64,000 nucleotides of DNA from Albidovulum aestuarii (GCF_029961185.1 NZ_JASBQQ010000009.1:1-64000), one strand, 5' to 3'; positions 34,701 to 43,412 are shown, counted from the stretch's first letter. The notes: generated from the sequence alone by a model not told the origin. Numbers and translations: made by a program.

Positions 34701-35067
34701 CGGCCGCCTGAACCTCATCCACCGCCTGACCCATGTCCCAGCCCGGCTCGAATTCCAGTGTGAAATTGGCCCGGTCCTCCCGCGCCACGGCCTCAACTTT
34801 CTCGACGCCATCGACGCCGATCAGGCCGGGTTCCACCAGATCGACGATGCCGCGGTCGATATCCTCGGCCCCCGCACCGTCCCAGCGGATATTGACCGCG
34901 ATTTCCGGCGTCACGACATCGGGAAAATACTGCGCCCGCATCCGGGGAATGGCGAAGAGCCCGGCCACGATGAACAGCGCTAGGACGAGATTCGCCGCCG
35001 TCGCATGCCGTGTGAAATAGGAGAGTATCCCTCCGGCGGCCGCCATCCGGTCGCGTCGGGTCGCCAT
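31714..35067 (-). CDS. RND-family efflux transporter, inner-membrane pump (AcrB-like)
   Basis: 1117 residues. Proton-driven exporter trimer subunit: first membrane helix ~24-44, a large periplasmic loop, helices 2-6 (~340-500), helix 7 at ~540, second periplasmic loop, helices 8-12 near 890-1095. The proton-relay aspartates are in LTLGIVVDDAIVVGE. The motif GTRIN/FDVVTPE-like YFPDVVTPEIAVNI after helix 1 fits the group of RND pumps with broad or unknown substrates. It begins four bases after its adaptor gene. No outer-membrane channel or regulator gene is adjacent. Confidence 0.93.
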   Translation of the reverse strand: MATRRDRMAAAGGILSYFTRHATAANLVLALFIVAGLFAIPRMRAQYFPDVVTPEIAVNIRWDGAGAEDIDRGIVDLVEPGLIGVDGVEKVEAVAREDRANFTLEFEPGWDMGQAVDEVQAAVDAVRNLPADSERPDVRRVIWGDRVTDLVITGPVAPEQLAGLADELLARLFREGVTRARIDGIAEPEITVEVSMIDLMRHRVTLSEIAARIRAEAAADPAGEVGDGSARLRTGREKRDPDALAGIVLRTNADGSALTLGEVARIRAVGGQEVHAYYVGKNPAVKLRVDRSADGDAIALQRQVEAAIDEIRPTLPEGVTIDLIRTRSEDILARLNILLDNGLLGLGLVVTLLFLFLNARTAFWVAAGIPVAMLGAIALMHFAGLTINMISLFALILTLGIVVDDAIVVGEHADFRYRQLNEPPVAAAENAVRRMAAPVFSSTVTTIIAFLGLMTITGRFGDLIQDIPFTVCVVLLASLLECFLILPNHMGHALSKAGRGRWYDAPSRVMNRGLGWVRDRLVRPLTHWVIVARYPVLAAALALLAYEGGQFLKGDVQWRFFNSPERATITGNFTMLAGARRADSVEVMHQLQDATEEVAAKYRTEYGVEPLSYVISEIGANGWPALASAEAKDRDLLGSIAIELVDPDLRPWSAFDFVADLQEAAPSHPFLEELSFRGWRHGPAGEALDVQFFGAGAATLKAAAEALKRAMAPFPEVSGLDDTMPYDKDELILELTPQGQALGFTIEALGQELRDRLTGIEAATFPTGMRTTKIMVELPKDELTADFLERMMLPTAAGSYVALSDIVTVQRQGGFSTIRRENGQRVISVTGDIAEDDPDRAAAIVAALDADILPRLAEEYGVGYHLAGLAEQEDTFLSDALVGLAAALVGIYAVLAWIFSSWTRPMVVMSVIPFGLIGAIHGHAAWDIPMSMFSVVGLIGMSGIIINDAIVLISTVDDYSETRAREPAIIDAVADRLRPVMLTTATTVLGLAPLLYETSRQAQFLRPTVVTLCYGLGFGMVLVLLVVPALLAAQRDIGRLTVSLRRAVRGRPLRALVMADAVMLALVFGMILLPALIAGGPLAPALGQFVLGAALVTLLSGIAGAVILRRRGQPVQP

Positions 35068-35070
35068 CGG

Positions 35071-36537
35071 TCAGCCCCCCATCCGCGCTTCGATCCGCGC
35101 GACCATATCGGCCGGGACCCGGTCGTCCCTCAGCCGGGCAATGACGCTGGCCTTGGCCTCATCGCCCATCGCACCGCTTTCCTCGACAAAGGCGATCAAC
35201 GCCGCGCGGCGTTCCGGCGTCAGATCTACCAGATCTTCCTCTCCCGCGCCGTCCCCAACCGCCGCCTGATCGCCGCGTATCGGCCGGACGCGGATGCCCG
35301 CACCAAGAAGCGTCGTGCGTTCGACCACGATCTCGCGCCCCGCCAATGCACCGACCCGCACGATGACCTCGTCGCCCTGACGGCGGAGGACCGCGACGGG
35401 CACCGCCTCCAGCCGCTCATCCGGGCCAAGCGCCAGAAGCGTGCCATCGGCCCCGACTGCCTGCGACGGCAAGAGCGCCACGCCATCCAGCGCCGGTTCG
35501 GCGATCCTGAGCGTCACGAAATCCCCCGGCCGGAATCCGCGTGCCTGACCGAGGCTCGCAAAGATCAGCCGCCCGCTCAGCCCCTCGCCCACCGCGGCAT
35601 CAACGCGCGCCAGATGACCCTCGGCCACAAGCTCGTCACCAAACACGTCGAGCGCCGCCGTGACCGGCTGCGGCAAGAGCGCGCCATCACCATCGATCAG
35701 CCGCGCAAATTGCGCGTTCGACAGGCGGAAACTCACTTCCAGCGCCTCCGGGTCGATCAGATCGCCCAGCTTCTCGTTCATGGCGACAAGACCGCCCGCC
35801 ACCGCCGTCACCCCCGACAGCACGCCGGAAAACCCGGCCCTGAGCTCGGTCTCAGCCAGCCGCCGCTCGGCATCGGCAAGGTTGAGCGTCACGCGTTCGC
35901 GCGCGGTCGCAGCCCGGTCCACCCGCGCCTCGGCCTCGGCCAGCGCCTGACGGCGCGACAGGGTCGCCTGAACCGCATTCGACATCGCCAGTTCCGCAGT
36001 CTCCAGATCGGCGGCGACCCCCAGACCGCGCCCGGCAATCCCGCGCTGCCGTTCCAGCGCCTGCGCCCGCAAAGCCTCCTGCGCCTCGGCCGCCGCCAGA
36101 TCGTCGCGCGCCAGATCAAGCGCACGCGCGGCATCGCGTGCCTCGGCCTCGGCCTCACGTATGTCTGTCCGCGCCAGATCGAGTGCCGATTGCGCATCGG
36201 CCGGATCGATCCGGACCAGAACTTGGCCCGCCTCAACCGCGGTTCCGTCTGCGAATTCAGGCGCAAGCTCGACGATCCGCCCCTGGGCAGCCGCCCGCAG
36301 TTCCAGTTGGCGGCGGCTCCGCACCTCGCCAAAGGCCGTCATTTCGGGCGCGATGCGCACCGGCTGAAGCGTCACCACGCGGGCGGTGAACACACGCTCC
36401 TCGGCCGGGCGGGATGACCCGCCCTCCGCATTGCGGATATCGATCGCCGATTTCAGCGTGACCCCGGCCACCGCCAGAAGCGCGATCGTCACCGCCATAA
36501 GAAGCAGCCCCAGAAGGCTGCGTGTCAGAAATCGCAT
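35071..36537 (-). CDS. RND efflux periplasmic adaptor (membrane fusion protein)
   Basis: 488 residues, linking the RND pump to an outer-membrane channel. One N-terminal membrane anchor (~8-30), lipoyl half-domain (RIVELAPEFADGTAVEAGQVLVRID), a long alanine-rich coiled-coil hairpin (~115-225), the second lipoyl half (ELRAGFSGVLSGVTAVAGG) and a beta-barrel. An unusual ~60-residue charged C-terminal tail (DLTPERRAALIAFVEESGAM to the end) looks helical and is not part of the usual adaptor. It is the first gene of the adaptor-pump pair. Confidence 0.9.
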   Translation of the reverse strand: MRFLTRSLLGLLLMAVTIALLAVAGVTLKSAIDIRNAEGGSSRPAEERVFTARVVTLQPVRIAPEMTAFGEVRSRRQLELRAAAQGRIVELAPEFADGTAVEAGQVLVRIDPADAQSALDLARTDIREAEAEARDAARALDLARDDLAAAEAQEALRAQALERQRGIAGRGLGVAADLETAELAMSNAVQATLSRRQALAEAEARVDRAATARERVTLNLADAERRLAETELRAGFSGVLSGVTAVAGGLVAMNEKLGDLIDPEALEVSFRLSNAQFARLIDGDGALLPQPVTAALDVFGDELVAEGHLARVDAAVGEGLSGRLIFASLGQARGFRPGDFVTLRIAEPALDGVALLPSQAVGADGTLLALGPDERLEAVPVAVLRRQGDEVIVRVGALAGREIVVERTTLLGAGIRVRPIRGDQAAVGDGAGEEDLVDLTPERRAALIAFVEESGAMGDEAKASVIARLRDDRVPADMVARIEARMGG

Positions 36538-36621
36538 GCGTTACCGTTACATTGACCTGCCGCAAATCCTAGCCCTGCAAGGCCAAACCTCCAAGCATTA
36601 AGGATAAAACGCACCAAGGCG

Positions 36622-37164
36622 TTACTTCCGTCGCAGATGCTCGTCGAGGCGCGGCATGATCTCCACGAAGTTGCAGGGCCTGTGGCGGTAGTCGAGTTGC
36701 CATTTCAGGATCTCGTCCCAGGCATCCTTGCAGGCGCCGGGACTGCCGGGCAGCGCGAACAGATAGGTGCCCATGGCCACGCCGCCGGTCGCGCGGGACT
36801 GCACCGCGCTGGTACCGATCTTCTGCATGGAGACGATGGTGAAAACCGTGGCGAAGGCCTCGATCTCCTTTTCATAGACATCGCGATGCGCCTCGACCGT
36901 CACGTCGCGACCCGTCAGCCCCGTGCCCCCCGTGGAAATCACCACGTCGATCCCGGGATCGGCGCACCACGCGCGCAACTTCGCCGCAATCTCCGCCCGC
37001 TCGTCCCGCACGATATCGCGGGCGGCCAGCACATGGCCTGCATCCGTGATCCGCGCGACCAGCGTGTCGCCAGACCGGTCCTCTGCCATCGACCTTGTAT
37101 CTGACACGGTCAGGACGGCGATGCGGACCGGGATGAAATCCTTGCTCTCGTCGATACGGCTCAT
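36622..37164 (-). CDS. moaB: molybdenum cofactor biosynthesis protein MoaB
   Basis: 180 residues. MogA/MoaB fold that adenylylates molybdopterin or otherwise aids molybdenum insertion; the motif STGGTGLTGRDVTVEA binds the pterin, and AVQSRATGGVAMGTYLFALPGSPGA is equally typical. The ATG at 37164 overlaps the stop of the LysE-type gene (ATGA), making moaB the last gene of a udg-lysE-moaB unit. No other molybdenum-cofactor gene is in the window. Confidence 0.94.
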   Translation of the reverse strand: MSRIDESKDFIPVRIAVLTVSDTRSMAEDRSGDTLVARITDAGHVLAARDIVRDERAEIAAKLRAWCADPGIDVVISTGGTGLTGRDVTVEAHRDVYEKEIEAFATVFTIVSMQKIGTSAVQSRATGGVAMGTYLFALPGSPGACKDAWDEILKWQLDYRHRPCNFVEIMPRLDEHLRRK

Positions 37165-37784
37165 GTTCGATTGTCCCATGCAAGTTTCGCGGCCATCAGG
37201 CCGAAGACAGAGGCCGAGGCCCAGCGCAAGACCCGCTCGATCCGGGCATTGCGGGCCAGAACGCGGCCCATGCCCCCCGCGCCCCAGCCGACCGCCCCGT
37301 TTATGATCAGCCCGCCAAACCCGATCACCGATCCGAAGATCAGGAACTGCGCCAGAACCGCTCCGCGCGCGGGGTCCACGAATTGCGGGATGAAGGCGAG
37401 GATGAAGAGGATGACCTTCGGGTTCGACACATTGACCAGAAAGCCGTCCCGGAAGGCGCGTGAGGGGCGCACCGAAGGGGTTTCAGCCCGCATCACGGGT
37501 GTCCTAAGGGTCCGCCAGGCGAGGTACAGAAGATAGGCCACACCAACCCAGCGGATCGCGTGAAAAAGCCCGGGCATGGAGGCGACAAGCGCGCCGAGCC
37601 CGATCCCCGCCAGCGTCACATTGACCATGGACCCAACCGTGATCCCCGCACTCGCCGCCACCGCCGCCCGCGGCCCGCCGCGCAGGCCTTGAGCAAAGCA
37701 GAACATCATGTCCGCCCCCGGCGTCAGGTTCAGCGCCAAAGCGGCGGGGATGAAAGCGGCGAGCGTAAGGGGATCGACGATCAA
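37161..37784 (-). CDS. LysE/RhtB-family amino-acid exporter
   Basis: 207 residues with six hydrophobic segments. The N-terminal NLTPGADMMFCFAQGLRGGPRAA and the internal NVSNPKVILFILAFIPQFVDP are hallmarks of the LysE/RhtB translocators, which expel amino acids such as homoserine, threonine or lysine. Substrate is not predictable. The start is TTG at 37784, overlapping the udg stop as TTGA with a G-rich ribosome site. Between udg and moaB in one operon. Confidence 0.9.
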   Translation of the reverse strand: MIVDPLTLAAFIPAALALNLTPGADMMFCFAQGLRGGPRAAVAASAGITVGSMVNVTLAGIGLGALVASMPGLFHAIRWVGVAYLLYLAWRTLRTPVMRAETPSVRPSRAFRDGFLVNVSNPKVILFILAFIPQFVDPARGAVLAQFLIFGSVIGFGGLIINGAVGWGAGGMGRVLARNARIERVLRWASASVFGLMAAKLAWDNRT

Positions 37785-38563
37785 GACCGCCCCCCGAGCC
37801 GCGCCTTGATCTCCAGAAGATCGGCCCAGGCCTCGCGCTTCGCCGCCGGGTTGCGCAGCAAGTACGCCGGATGCGTCATCGGCATCGCAGGCCGCCCGAA
37901 GGCTTCGGTCCAGTTCCCGCGCAGCCGCAGGATGCCGCGTTTGCCAAGCGCGGCGGCGCAGGGCGTATTGCCCATCAGGACGAGGATATCGGGGTTCACG
38001 AACTCCACATGACGCTTCACGAAAGGCAGCATCATCGCGATCTCGGCCGGGTCCGGGTCGCGGTTCTGCGGCGGGCGCCAGGGCATGACATTGGTGATGT
38101 AAAGCGCCTCGCCGGCATGATGGGCCGTCCGCGCCAGACCGATCGCCGCGAACATCCGGTCCAGAAGCTGCCCGGCCCGGCCGACAAAGGGCCGCCCCTC
38201 AAGGTCCTCATCCCGCCCCGGCGCTTCGCCGAGAATCATCACGCGCGCTTCCGGGTTGCCATCGGCAAAGACGAAATTCCGTGCGCCCTTCCTGATCTCG
38301 CAATGCTCGTAAGCTGACTGGATCGCGGCGAGGCTTTCCAGACCGCTTGCCGAGGCTGCCGCCTGCCGGGCGACTTCGACCGGATCGGCCTCCGCGACTT
38401 CCGCTACAGGTTCGGCCACCGCCGCCAGTTTCGGCGTCTCAGCCGCCACCTCATAGCGGTTGACAGGCAGATCGCCGATGGGCTCGTCGGCCCCCAGCTC
38501 CATCTGCCATTCCAGCGCCGCCCGCGCGGCGTGGTACTCCATATCTCGGGCCAGCGACTCCAT
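37781..38563 (-). CDS. uracil-DNA glycosylase, family-4-like, lacking most Fe-S cysteines
   Basis: 260 residues from ATG 38563. Family motifs: GEAPGRDED (112-120, water-activating loop), GRPFVGRAGQLLDRM, and THPAYLLRNP near the end. A ~70-residue Ala/Glu-rich N-terminal extension precedes the domain. Canonical family-4 enzymes bind 4Fe-4S through four cysteines; here only Cys88 is retained (YEHCEIRKG), the positions of VKCRPP and AACGHF reading VMPWRPP and IAMMLPF. Uracil excision is plausible, but the cluster is doubtful. First gene of udg-lysE-moaB. Confidence 0.85.
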   Translation of the reverse strand: MESLARDMEYHAARAALEWQMELGADEPIGDLPVNRYEVAAETPKLAAVAEPVAEVAEADPVEVARQAAASASGLESLAAIQSAYEHCEIRKGARNFVFADGNPEARVMILGEAPGRDEDLEGRPFVGRAGQLLDRMFAAIGLARTAHHAGEALYITNVMPWRPPQNRDPDPAEIAMMLPFVKRHVEFVNPDILVLMGNTPCAAALGKRGILRLRGNWTEAFGRPAMPMTHPAYLLRNPAAKREAWADLLEIKARLGGRS

Positions 38564-38739
38564 GGCGGCCAAGCTAGGCTCCCATGGGGTCGGTCGCAAG
38601 CGCCCGCATCCACTTGTCGCATCCCGGTGAGAATTTTCGCTTCAAGCGCTCAGCGGCTTGGATTGATCGCAGTCGCAAGGTCTTTATTGCAGCGTCGCTA
38701 CGACGGTCGCGACCAACCTCGAAACGACCGGTCACTACA

Positions 38740-39123
38740 TTATTGGTGCCGCCAATAGGTCCTGCTGCATTTCACGGAAAGCGCGTTGATTGCCGCAATT
38801 GTGCTCCGGCGTCCTGCCTCGACTTGCGCAGCGGCTGCGGCTTTCCCCAAGGACGTCTTGGCGAACATTTGGTATGTCTGAAAACGCCAGGCGTCTTCGA
38901 CAACCTGCATCTCGTTTGGTGAACAGTTTCTTGCCAGTACTGGCCGGTAATCCCTTGTGATCGCAGCATGCATTTGCAGCATAACCGGCGTCAGTTCGAC
39001 CTGAGGAACTTCGGGCCTGGCCTGAGGGCTATCGGGCGTAGGTGTACAGCCAATCATTACGGCCAAGCCCGCAATAACAAGCGTCTTGAAGTTCAGAATA
39101 TTTGGAAGAATTGCACGACACAC
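38740..39123 (-). CDS. putative lipoprotein of unknown function
   Basis: 127 residues from GTG 39123, chosen because GCAGGAGGA lies seven bases upstream. A signal with [16 protein letters not shown] (lipidated cysteine near residue 26) is followed by a proline-rich linker and a helical domain with three cysteines in the mature part. No family recognised. Divergent from pyrB; local GC is lower than the core genes (32 of 60 bases at 38641-38700), consistent with accessory DNA. Confidence 0.6.
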   Translation of the reverse strand: MCRAILPNILNFKTLVIAGLAVMIGCTPTPDSPQARPEVPQVELTPVMLQMHAAITRDYRPVLARNCSPNEMQVVEDAWRFQTYQMFAKTSLGKAAAAAQVEAGRRSTIAAINALSVKCSRTYWRHQ

Positions 39124-39304
39124 TGGGCTTCCTCCTGCGAGGACGGTAGTAGCCGCCCCCGTTTCGTTCATTGACCCAAGTCAAGTTGCCTGCAAATGGC
39201 GGCTTCGTCCCGCCGGAAGCCATATCCCGAACCGGACCCCCCATTCACCGTTGCCCCGCCCGCGTCCATTTGCCATAAGCAGCCGAAACGGGACCGGAGA
39301 GACC

Positions 39305-40267
39305 ATGACATTCCGCGCGCGTCACCTTCTGGGGATCGAACATCTGGCCCCGGAAGAGATTCGCACCGTCCTCGACCTTGCCGAGACCTATGTCGAACTG
39401 AACCAGCGCACGGTGAAACATGCCAACGCGCTGGAAGGCATGACCCAGATCAACATGTTCTTCGAGGCCTCGACCCGGACACAGGCATCGTTCGAACTCG
39501 CAGGCAAGCGCTTGGGTGCCGACGTCATGAACATGGCGATGCAGCATTCCTCGGTGAAGAAGGGCGAGACGCTCATTGACACCGCGCTGACGCTGAACGC
39601 GATGCATCCCGACCTGCTGGTGGTGCGCCACCCGGCCTCCGGCGCGGTCGACCTCTTGGCCCAGAAGGTCAACTGTGCGGTGCTGAACGCGGGCGACGGG
39701 CGGCACGAACACCCGACACAGGCGCTTCTCGACGCGCTTACGATCCGCCGCGCCAAGGGCCGTGTGCAGCGCCTGACCGTGGCGATCTGCGGCGACATCG
39801 CCCATAGCCGCGTGGCGCGGTCGAACCTGATCCTGCTTGGCAAGATGGAAAACCGCATCCGCCTGATCGGCCCGCCGACACTGATGCCCTCGGGCGTCGC
39901 CGACCTCGGCTGCGAAGTCTATCAGGACATGCGCGAGGGGCTGAAGGACGCCGACGTGGTGATGATGCTGCGCCTGCAGAAGGAACGCATGGATGGTGGC
40001 TTCATCCCGTCCGAGCGGGAATATTACCACCGCTACGGGCTTGATGCCGAAAAGCTCGCACATGCGAAAGAGGACGCAATCGTCATGCATCCGGGGCCGA
40101 TGAACCGGGGGGTGGAGATCGACGGAGAACTCGCCGACGACATCAACCGGTCCGTCATTCAGGATCAGGTCGAAATGGGCGTGGCCGTCCGCATGGCCTG
40201 CATGGACCTCTTGGCCCGGAACCTGAGGGCCGAGCGTGGGCGGCAGGCGGTGGGGGTGATGGTGTGA
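39305..40267 (+). CDS. pyrB: aspartate carbamoyltransferase catalytic subunit
   Basis: Joins carbamoyl phosphate and aspartate, the committed step of pyrimidine synthesis. 320 residues. Carbamoyl-phosphate motif [20 protein letters not shown], the substrate loop [26 protein letters not shown], and the aspartate-binding [10 protein letters not shown]. No regulatory chain pyrI is present, as usual outside enterobacteria; the partner is normally an inactive dihydroorotase homologue, which lies two genes downstream. The stop overlaps the start of the inserted DUF4268 gene (GTGA). Confidence 0.96.
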   Translation: MTFRARHLLGIEHLAPEEIRTVLDLAETYVELNQRTVKHANALEGMTQINMFFEASTRTQASFELAGKRLGADVMNMAMQHSSVKKGETLIDTALTLNAMHPDLLVVRHPASGAVDLLAQKVNCAVLNAGDGRHEHPTQALLDALTIRRAKGRVQRLTVAICGDIAHSRVARSNLILLGKMENRIRLIGPPTLMPSGVADLGCEVYQDMREGLKDADVVMMLRLQKERMDGGFIPSEREYYHRYGLDAEKLAHAKEDAIVMHPGPMNRGVEIDGELADDINRSVIQDQVEMGVAVRMACMDLLARNLRAERGRQAVGVMV

Positions 40268-41259
40268 GCGGATTGGGAAGGCTGGAAAGGGTTGAGCTTA
40301 GGGACGAGTGGCCAAGTGAGGCACAACACTTCACGCCCTGGCTCGCGCAGGAGGATAACCTGCGCCTTCTCGGAGAAGCCTTGAGTATTGATCTTGAACT
40401 TGAAGCGCAAGAACGAAGTGTCGGCCCCTTTCGCGCCGATATATTGTGTAAAGATACTGCAAACGGGAATTGGGTTCTGGTCGAAAACCAACTCGAACGC
40501 ACCGATCACACCCACCTCGGTCAACTGATAACATATGCTGCCGGACTACAGGCAGTGACGATCGTGTGGGTTGCGTCGAGGTTCGCAGAGGAACATCGCG
40601 CCGCATGTGATTGGCTAAACGAAGTGACTGACGAGAAAATCCGTGTGTTCGGACTGGAAGTTGAGCTTTGGCGTATCGGGGCTAGCCCCGCAGCACCGAA
40701 ATTCAATGTCGTTTGCAAGCCAAACAACTGGAGCAAGTCCGTAGCATCGGCGAAGCGCGGCCTTGAGGGGGGGAGTGCAGGTTCGATTCTTGAAATGCAG
40801 CGCAATTACTGGACTGCGTTCGAGGAACTTTTGGCCAGCAGTTCAACGCCGATCAACCCAGTTTCACCTCCAGCGCAATCCTGGGTCGCGCACGGTATCG
40901 GTCGAACTGGCGTTGGGCTAAATCTGGCAATGAACACAAAAGAGAATTATGCGCGTGTAGAGATTTACTTCTCAGGGAGTCACGCCAAGTCGAACTATGC
41001 TCAAATCGAGCAGCGCAAGGCGGAAGTGGAGGCATCACTTGGCGAGCCACTTCACTGGCAACCGCTACCACAGAAGAAAGACTGCCGGATCTCACTTGCC
41101 CTCACAAACATCGACCTGACGGACGAGGATGATTGGCCACGCCAGCACCAGTGGCTGGTTGAAAAGATGACAAGCTTTTATCATGTCTTCCGTCCACTAG
41201 TCCTCAGTCTGAAGCGCGACATTGCTGCGCCAGTTGGCAATGATGAGTCCCGCACATGA
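40264..41259 (+). CDS. DUF4268 protein with PD-(D/E)xK-nuclease-like N-terminal domain, inserted in the pyr operon
   Basis: 331 residues. The N-terminal half carries [20 protein letters not shown] followed by [19 protein letters not shown], the layout of PD-(D/E)xK-fold nucleases (RADIL aspartate, then the E-x-Q in VENQ). The C-terminal half ([20 protein letters not shown] onward) matches the DUF4268 style found in restriction and defence loci. GC is clearly lower than in flanking genes (26 and 24 of 60 at 40441 and 40921; 40 of 60 in pyrB at 39661). GTGA and ATGA overlaps tie it to pyrB and pyrC. Whether it cuts DNA is unknown. Confidence 0.8.
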   Translation: MSGLGRLERVELRDEWPSEAQHFTPWLAQEDNLRLLGEALSIDLELEAQERSVGPFRADILCKDTANGNWVLVENQLERTDHTHLGQLITYAAGLQAVTIVWVASRFAEEHRAACDWLNEVTDEKIRVFGLEVELWRIGASPAAPKFNVVCKPNNWSKSVASAKRGLEGGSAGSILEMQRNYWTAFEELLASSSTPINPVSPPAQSWVAHGIGRTGVGLNLAMNTKENYARVEIYFSGSHAKSNYAQIEQRKAEVEASLGEPLHWQPLPQKKDCRISLALTNIDLTDEDDWPRQHQWLVEKMTSFYHVFRPLVLSLKRDIAAPVGNDESRT

Positions 41260-42545
41260 CCACACTCCTCACCAATGCCCGCCTGATCGACCCCGAGGCC
41301 GGAACCGATACGCTCGGCGCTCTCTTGATCGAGGATGGCGTCATCGCCCGCATCTTCGACACGCCCGACGGTGTGCCCGACAAAAGTCCGACACTTCGCC
41401 GACGGGATGCAGACGGCAGATGCCTCGCCCCCGGCATCGTCGATCTCGGCGTCAAGATCGGTGAACCGGGCGAGCGGCATAAGGAGAGCTTCCGCTCCGC
41501 TGGCCTCGCTGCGGCGGCGGGCGGCGTGACCACGATCATCGCCCGGCCCGACACGAACCCCGCCATCGACACTCCCGAAACGCTCGAATTCGTCACCCGC
41601 CGCGCGGCGGAGGCCTGCCCCGTCCGCATCCGCCACATGGCTGCGCTCACCAAGGGGCGCGAGGGGCGGGAGATGACCGAGATCGGCTTCCTCCTCGATG
41701 CCGGGGCCATCGCCTTCACCGACTGCGACCATGTGGTTACGAATACCAAGGTCCTGTCCCGCGCCCTGACCTACGCCAAGTCGCTTGGCGCTCTCGTGAT
41801 GGGCCATCCGCAGGAACCGGGCCTGTCAGGTGGGGCCGCCACGACTTCCGGCAAGTTCGCATCCCTGCGGGGCCTGCCCGGCGTTTCTCCTATGGCCGAG
41901 CGCATCGGGTTCGACCGCGACATGGGAATGGTCGAGATGACCGGGGTGAAATACCACTTCGACCAGATCACCACCGCCCGCGCCCTGCCCCCCCTTGAAC
42001 GCGCCAAAAACAACGGGTTCGACGTGACCGCTGGCACCTCGATCCACCACCTGACGCTCAACGAATTCGACGTCGGCGATTACCGCACCTTCTTCAAGGT
42101 GAAACCCCCCTTGCGGTCGGAAGACGACCGGCTCGCGGTTGTCGAAGCCGTCGCCTCCGGTCTCATCGACATCATCTCCTCCATGCACACGCCGCAGGAT
42201 GAGGAAAGCAAACGCCTGCCCTTCGAGGATGCGGCCTCGGGTGCGGTCGCGCTGGAAACCTTCCTGCCCGCCGCGATGCGGCTCTATCACGCTGGCCACC
42301 TCTCCCTGCCCCAGCTTTTCCGGGCCATGGCGCTCAACCCCGCCAGACGGCTCGACCTGCCGCAGGGGCGTCTGGCCGAGGGCGCACCTGCCGATCTGGT
42401 CCTGTTCGACCCCGACGCGCCCTTCGTGCTCGACCGGTTCACCCTCAACTCCAAGTCCAAGAACACCCCGTTTGACGGGCAGCGGATGGAGGGTAAGGTG
42501 CTGGCGACCTGGGTCGCGGGCGTTCAGGTCTTCGGGGCGGAGTAG
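41256..42545 (+). CDS. pyrC: dihydroorotase homologue, probably non-catalytic (PyrC'/PyrX type)
   Basis: 429-residue amidohydrolase-fold protein. The metal site is degenerate: the usual DLHVHLREPG reads DLGVKIGEPG (Gly65, Lys67), the HVST motif reads FDQITTA, and the catalytic TDHAPH is replaced by SMHTPQ. In Pseudomonas and some alphaproteobacteria such an inactive homologue is a structural partner required by aspartate carbamoyltransferase. That role fits the pairing with pyrB, although DUF4268 separates them here. A true dihydroorotase must lie elsewhere in the genome. Overlaps the DUF4268 stop; plsY follows after 4 bases. Confidence 0.88.
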   Translation: MTTLLTNARLIDPEAGTDTLGALLIEDGVIARIFDTPDGVPDKSPTLRRRDADGRCLAPGIVDLGVKIGEPGERHKESFRSAGLAAAAGGVTTIIARPDTNPAIDTPETLEFVTRRAAEACPVRIRHMAALTKGREGREMTEIGFLLDAGAIAFTDCDHVVTNTKVLSRALTYAKSLGALVMGHPQEPGLSGGAATTSGKFASLRGLPGVSPMAERIGFDRDMGMVEMTGVKYHFDQITTARALPPLERAKNNGFDVTAGTSIHHLTLNEFDVGDYRTFFKVKPPLRSEDDRLAVVEAVASGLIDIISSMHTPQDEESKRLPFEDAASGAVALETFLPAAMRLYHAGHLSLPQLFRAMALNPARRLDLPQGRLAEGAPADLVLFDPDAPFVLDRFTLNSKSKNTPFDGQRMEGKVLATWVAGVQVFGAE

Positions 42546-42549
42546 CGAA

Positions 42550-43158
42550 ATGCCGGAACTGACAAGCGGGGCGATGGTCCTGATCGTGACGGGTGTTCTG
42601 GCCTATCTGCTGGGCTCAATCCCCTTTGGCGTTCTGGTCACACGGCTGATGGGGCTCGGCGATCTTAGAAAGATCGGCTCAGGCAATATTGGCGCCACGA
42701 ACGTCTTACGCACCGGCAACAAGGCGGCAGCCTTTGCCACGCTGATCCTCGACGGCGGCAAGGGTGCCGTCGCCGTACTGATCGCGCGCGCCATGGCGGG
42801 CGAGGACGCCGCGCAGATCGCGGGCCTCGCGGCCTTTGTCGGACATATCTTCCCGGTCTGGCTGAAATTCAACGGCGGCAAGGGGGTCGCCACCTTTCTC
42901 GGCACGCTTCTGGCGCTGGCCTTCCCGGTCGGCCTTGCCGCCTGCGCGACATGGCTGGTCACCGCGCTTATCTTCCGGTTCTCCTCGCTCTCCGCACTCG
43001 TCGCCGCCCTCCTGTCGCTGCCCTGGGCATGGGCACTTGGCCATGGTGATCTGGTGACCCTGATCTTCATCCTCGCGACACTGGTTTTCGTGCGTCACAA
43101 GCCAAATATCGAACGCCTGAAAGCCGGGACAGAACCGAAAATCGGCGCGAAAAAGTGA
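42550..43158 (+). CDS. plsY: glycerol-3-phosphate acyltransferase PlsY
   Basis: 202-residue inner-membrane enzyme transferring acyl from acyl-phosphate to glycerol-3-phosphate, the first step of phospholipid synthesis. Five membrane helices and the three conserved loops: GSIPFG, GSGNIGATNVLRTGNK and FNGGKGVATFLG, the last two lining the active site. Co-transcribed with pyrC (4-base gap) and overlapping the next small gene as GTGA. Confidence 0.95.
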   Translation: MPELTSGAMVLIVTGVLAYLLGSIPFGVLVTRLMGLGDLRKIGSGNIGATNVLRTGNKAAAFATLILDGGKGAVAVLIARAMAGEDAAQIAGLAAFVGHIFPVWLKFNGGKGVATFLGTLLALAFPVGLAACATWLVTALIFRFSSLSALVAALLSLPWAWALGHGDLVTLIFILATLVFVRHKPNIERLKAGTEPKIGAKK

Positions 43159-43412
43159 GCGATCCGTTCCGCGGGGCGCTGGAACGAATCCCGGAAGGCT
43201 ACAGCGAAGGCCGATATGACGGGCGGCGTTACCGCATCGAAAAGACCCTGCTGGCGGGCGGGCGCAGCGTGAAGCTGGTCGCATGGGAACTTGGCGGGCC
43301 GGACTATATCAGCCTGAACCTTTACCAGCTCGCCTCAGGCGACCTGTTGAAGCCCTGCGAGATGGAAGAGGCGAAGGTCCGCACCTTCGTCACCGGCCTT
43401 ACACTGGACTAA
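43155..43412 (+). CDS. small conserved hypothetical protein downstream of plsY
   Basis: 85 residues starting at a GTG that overlaps the plsY stop. MSDPFRGALERIPEGYSEGR, then RRYRIEKTLLAGGRSVKLVAWE and SLNLYQLASGDLLKPCEM: a compact alpha+beta protein without signal or membrane segment. No family recognised. Coupled expression with plsY suggests a conserved small accessory gene. Confidence 0.72.
   Translation: MSDPFRGALERIPEGYSEGRYDGRRYRIEKTLLAGGRSVKLVAWELGGPDYISLNLYQLASGDLLKPCEMEEAKVRTFVTGLTLD

Noticed and set aside
32473-34983. 836-codon plus-strand frame inside the RND pump gene
   Set aside because: Opposite to a complete RND transporter; composition is Arg/Gln/His-rich antisense sequence.
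41256-42545. pyrC taken as an active dihydroorotase
   Set aside because: Metal-binding His pair and catalytic Asp are replaced in the visible sequence, so activity is not claimed; the fold assignment is retained.
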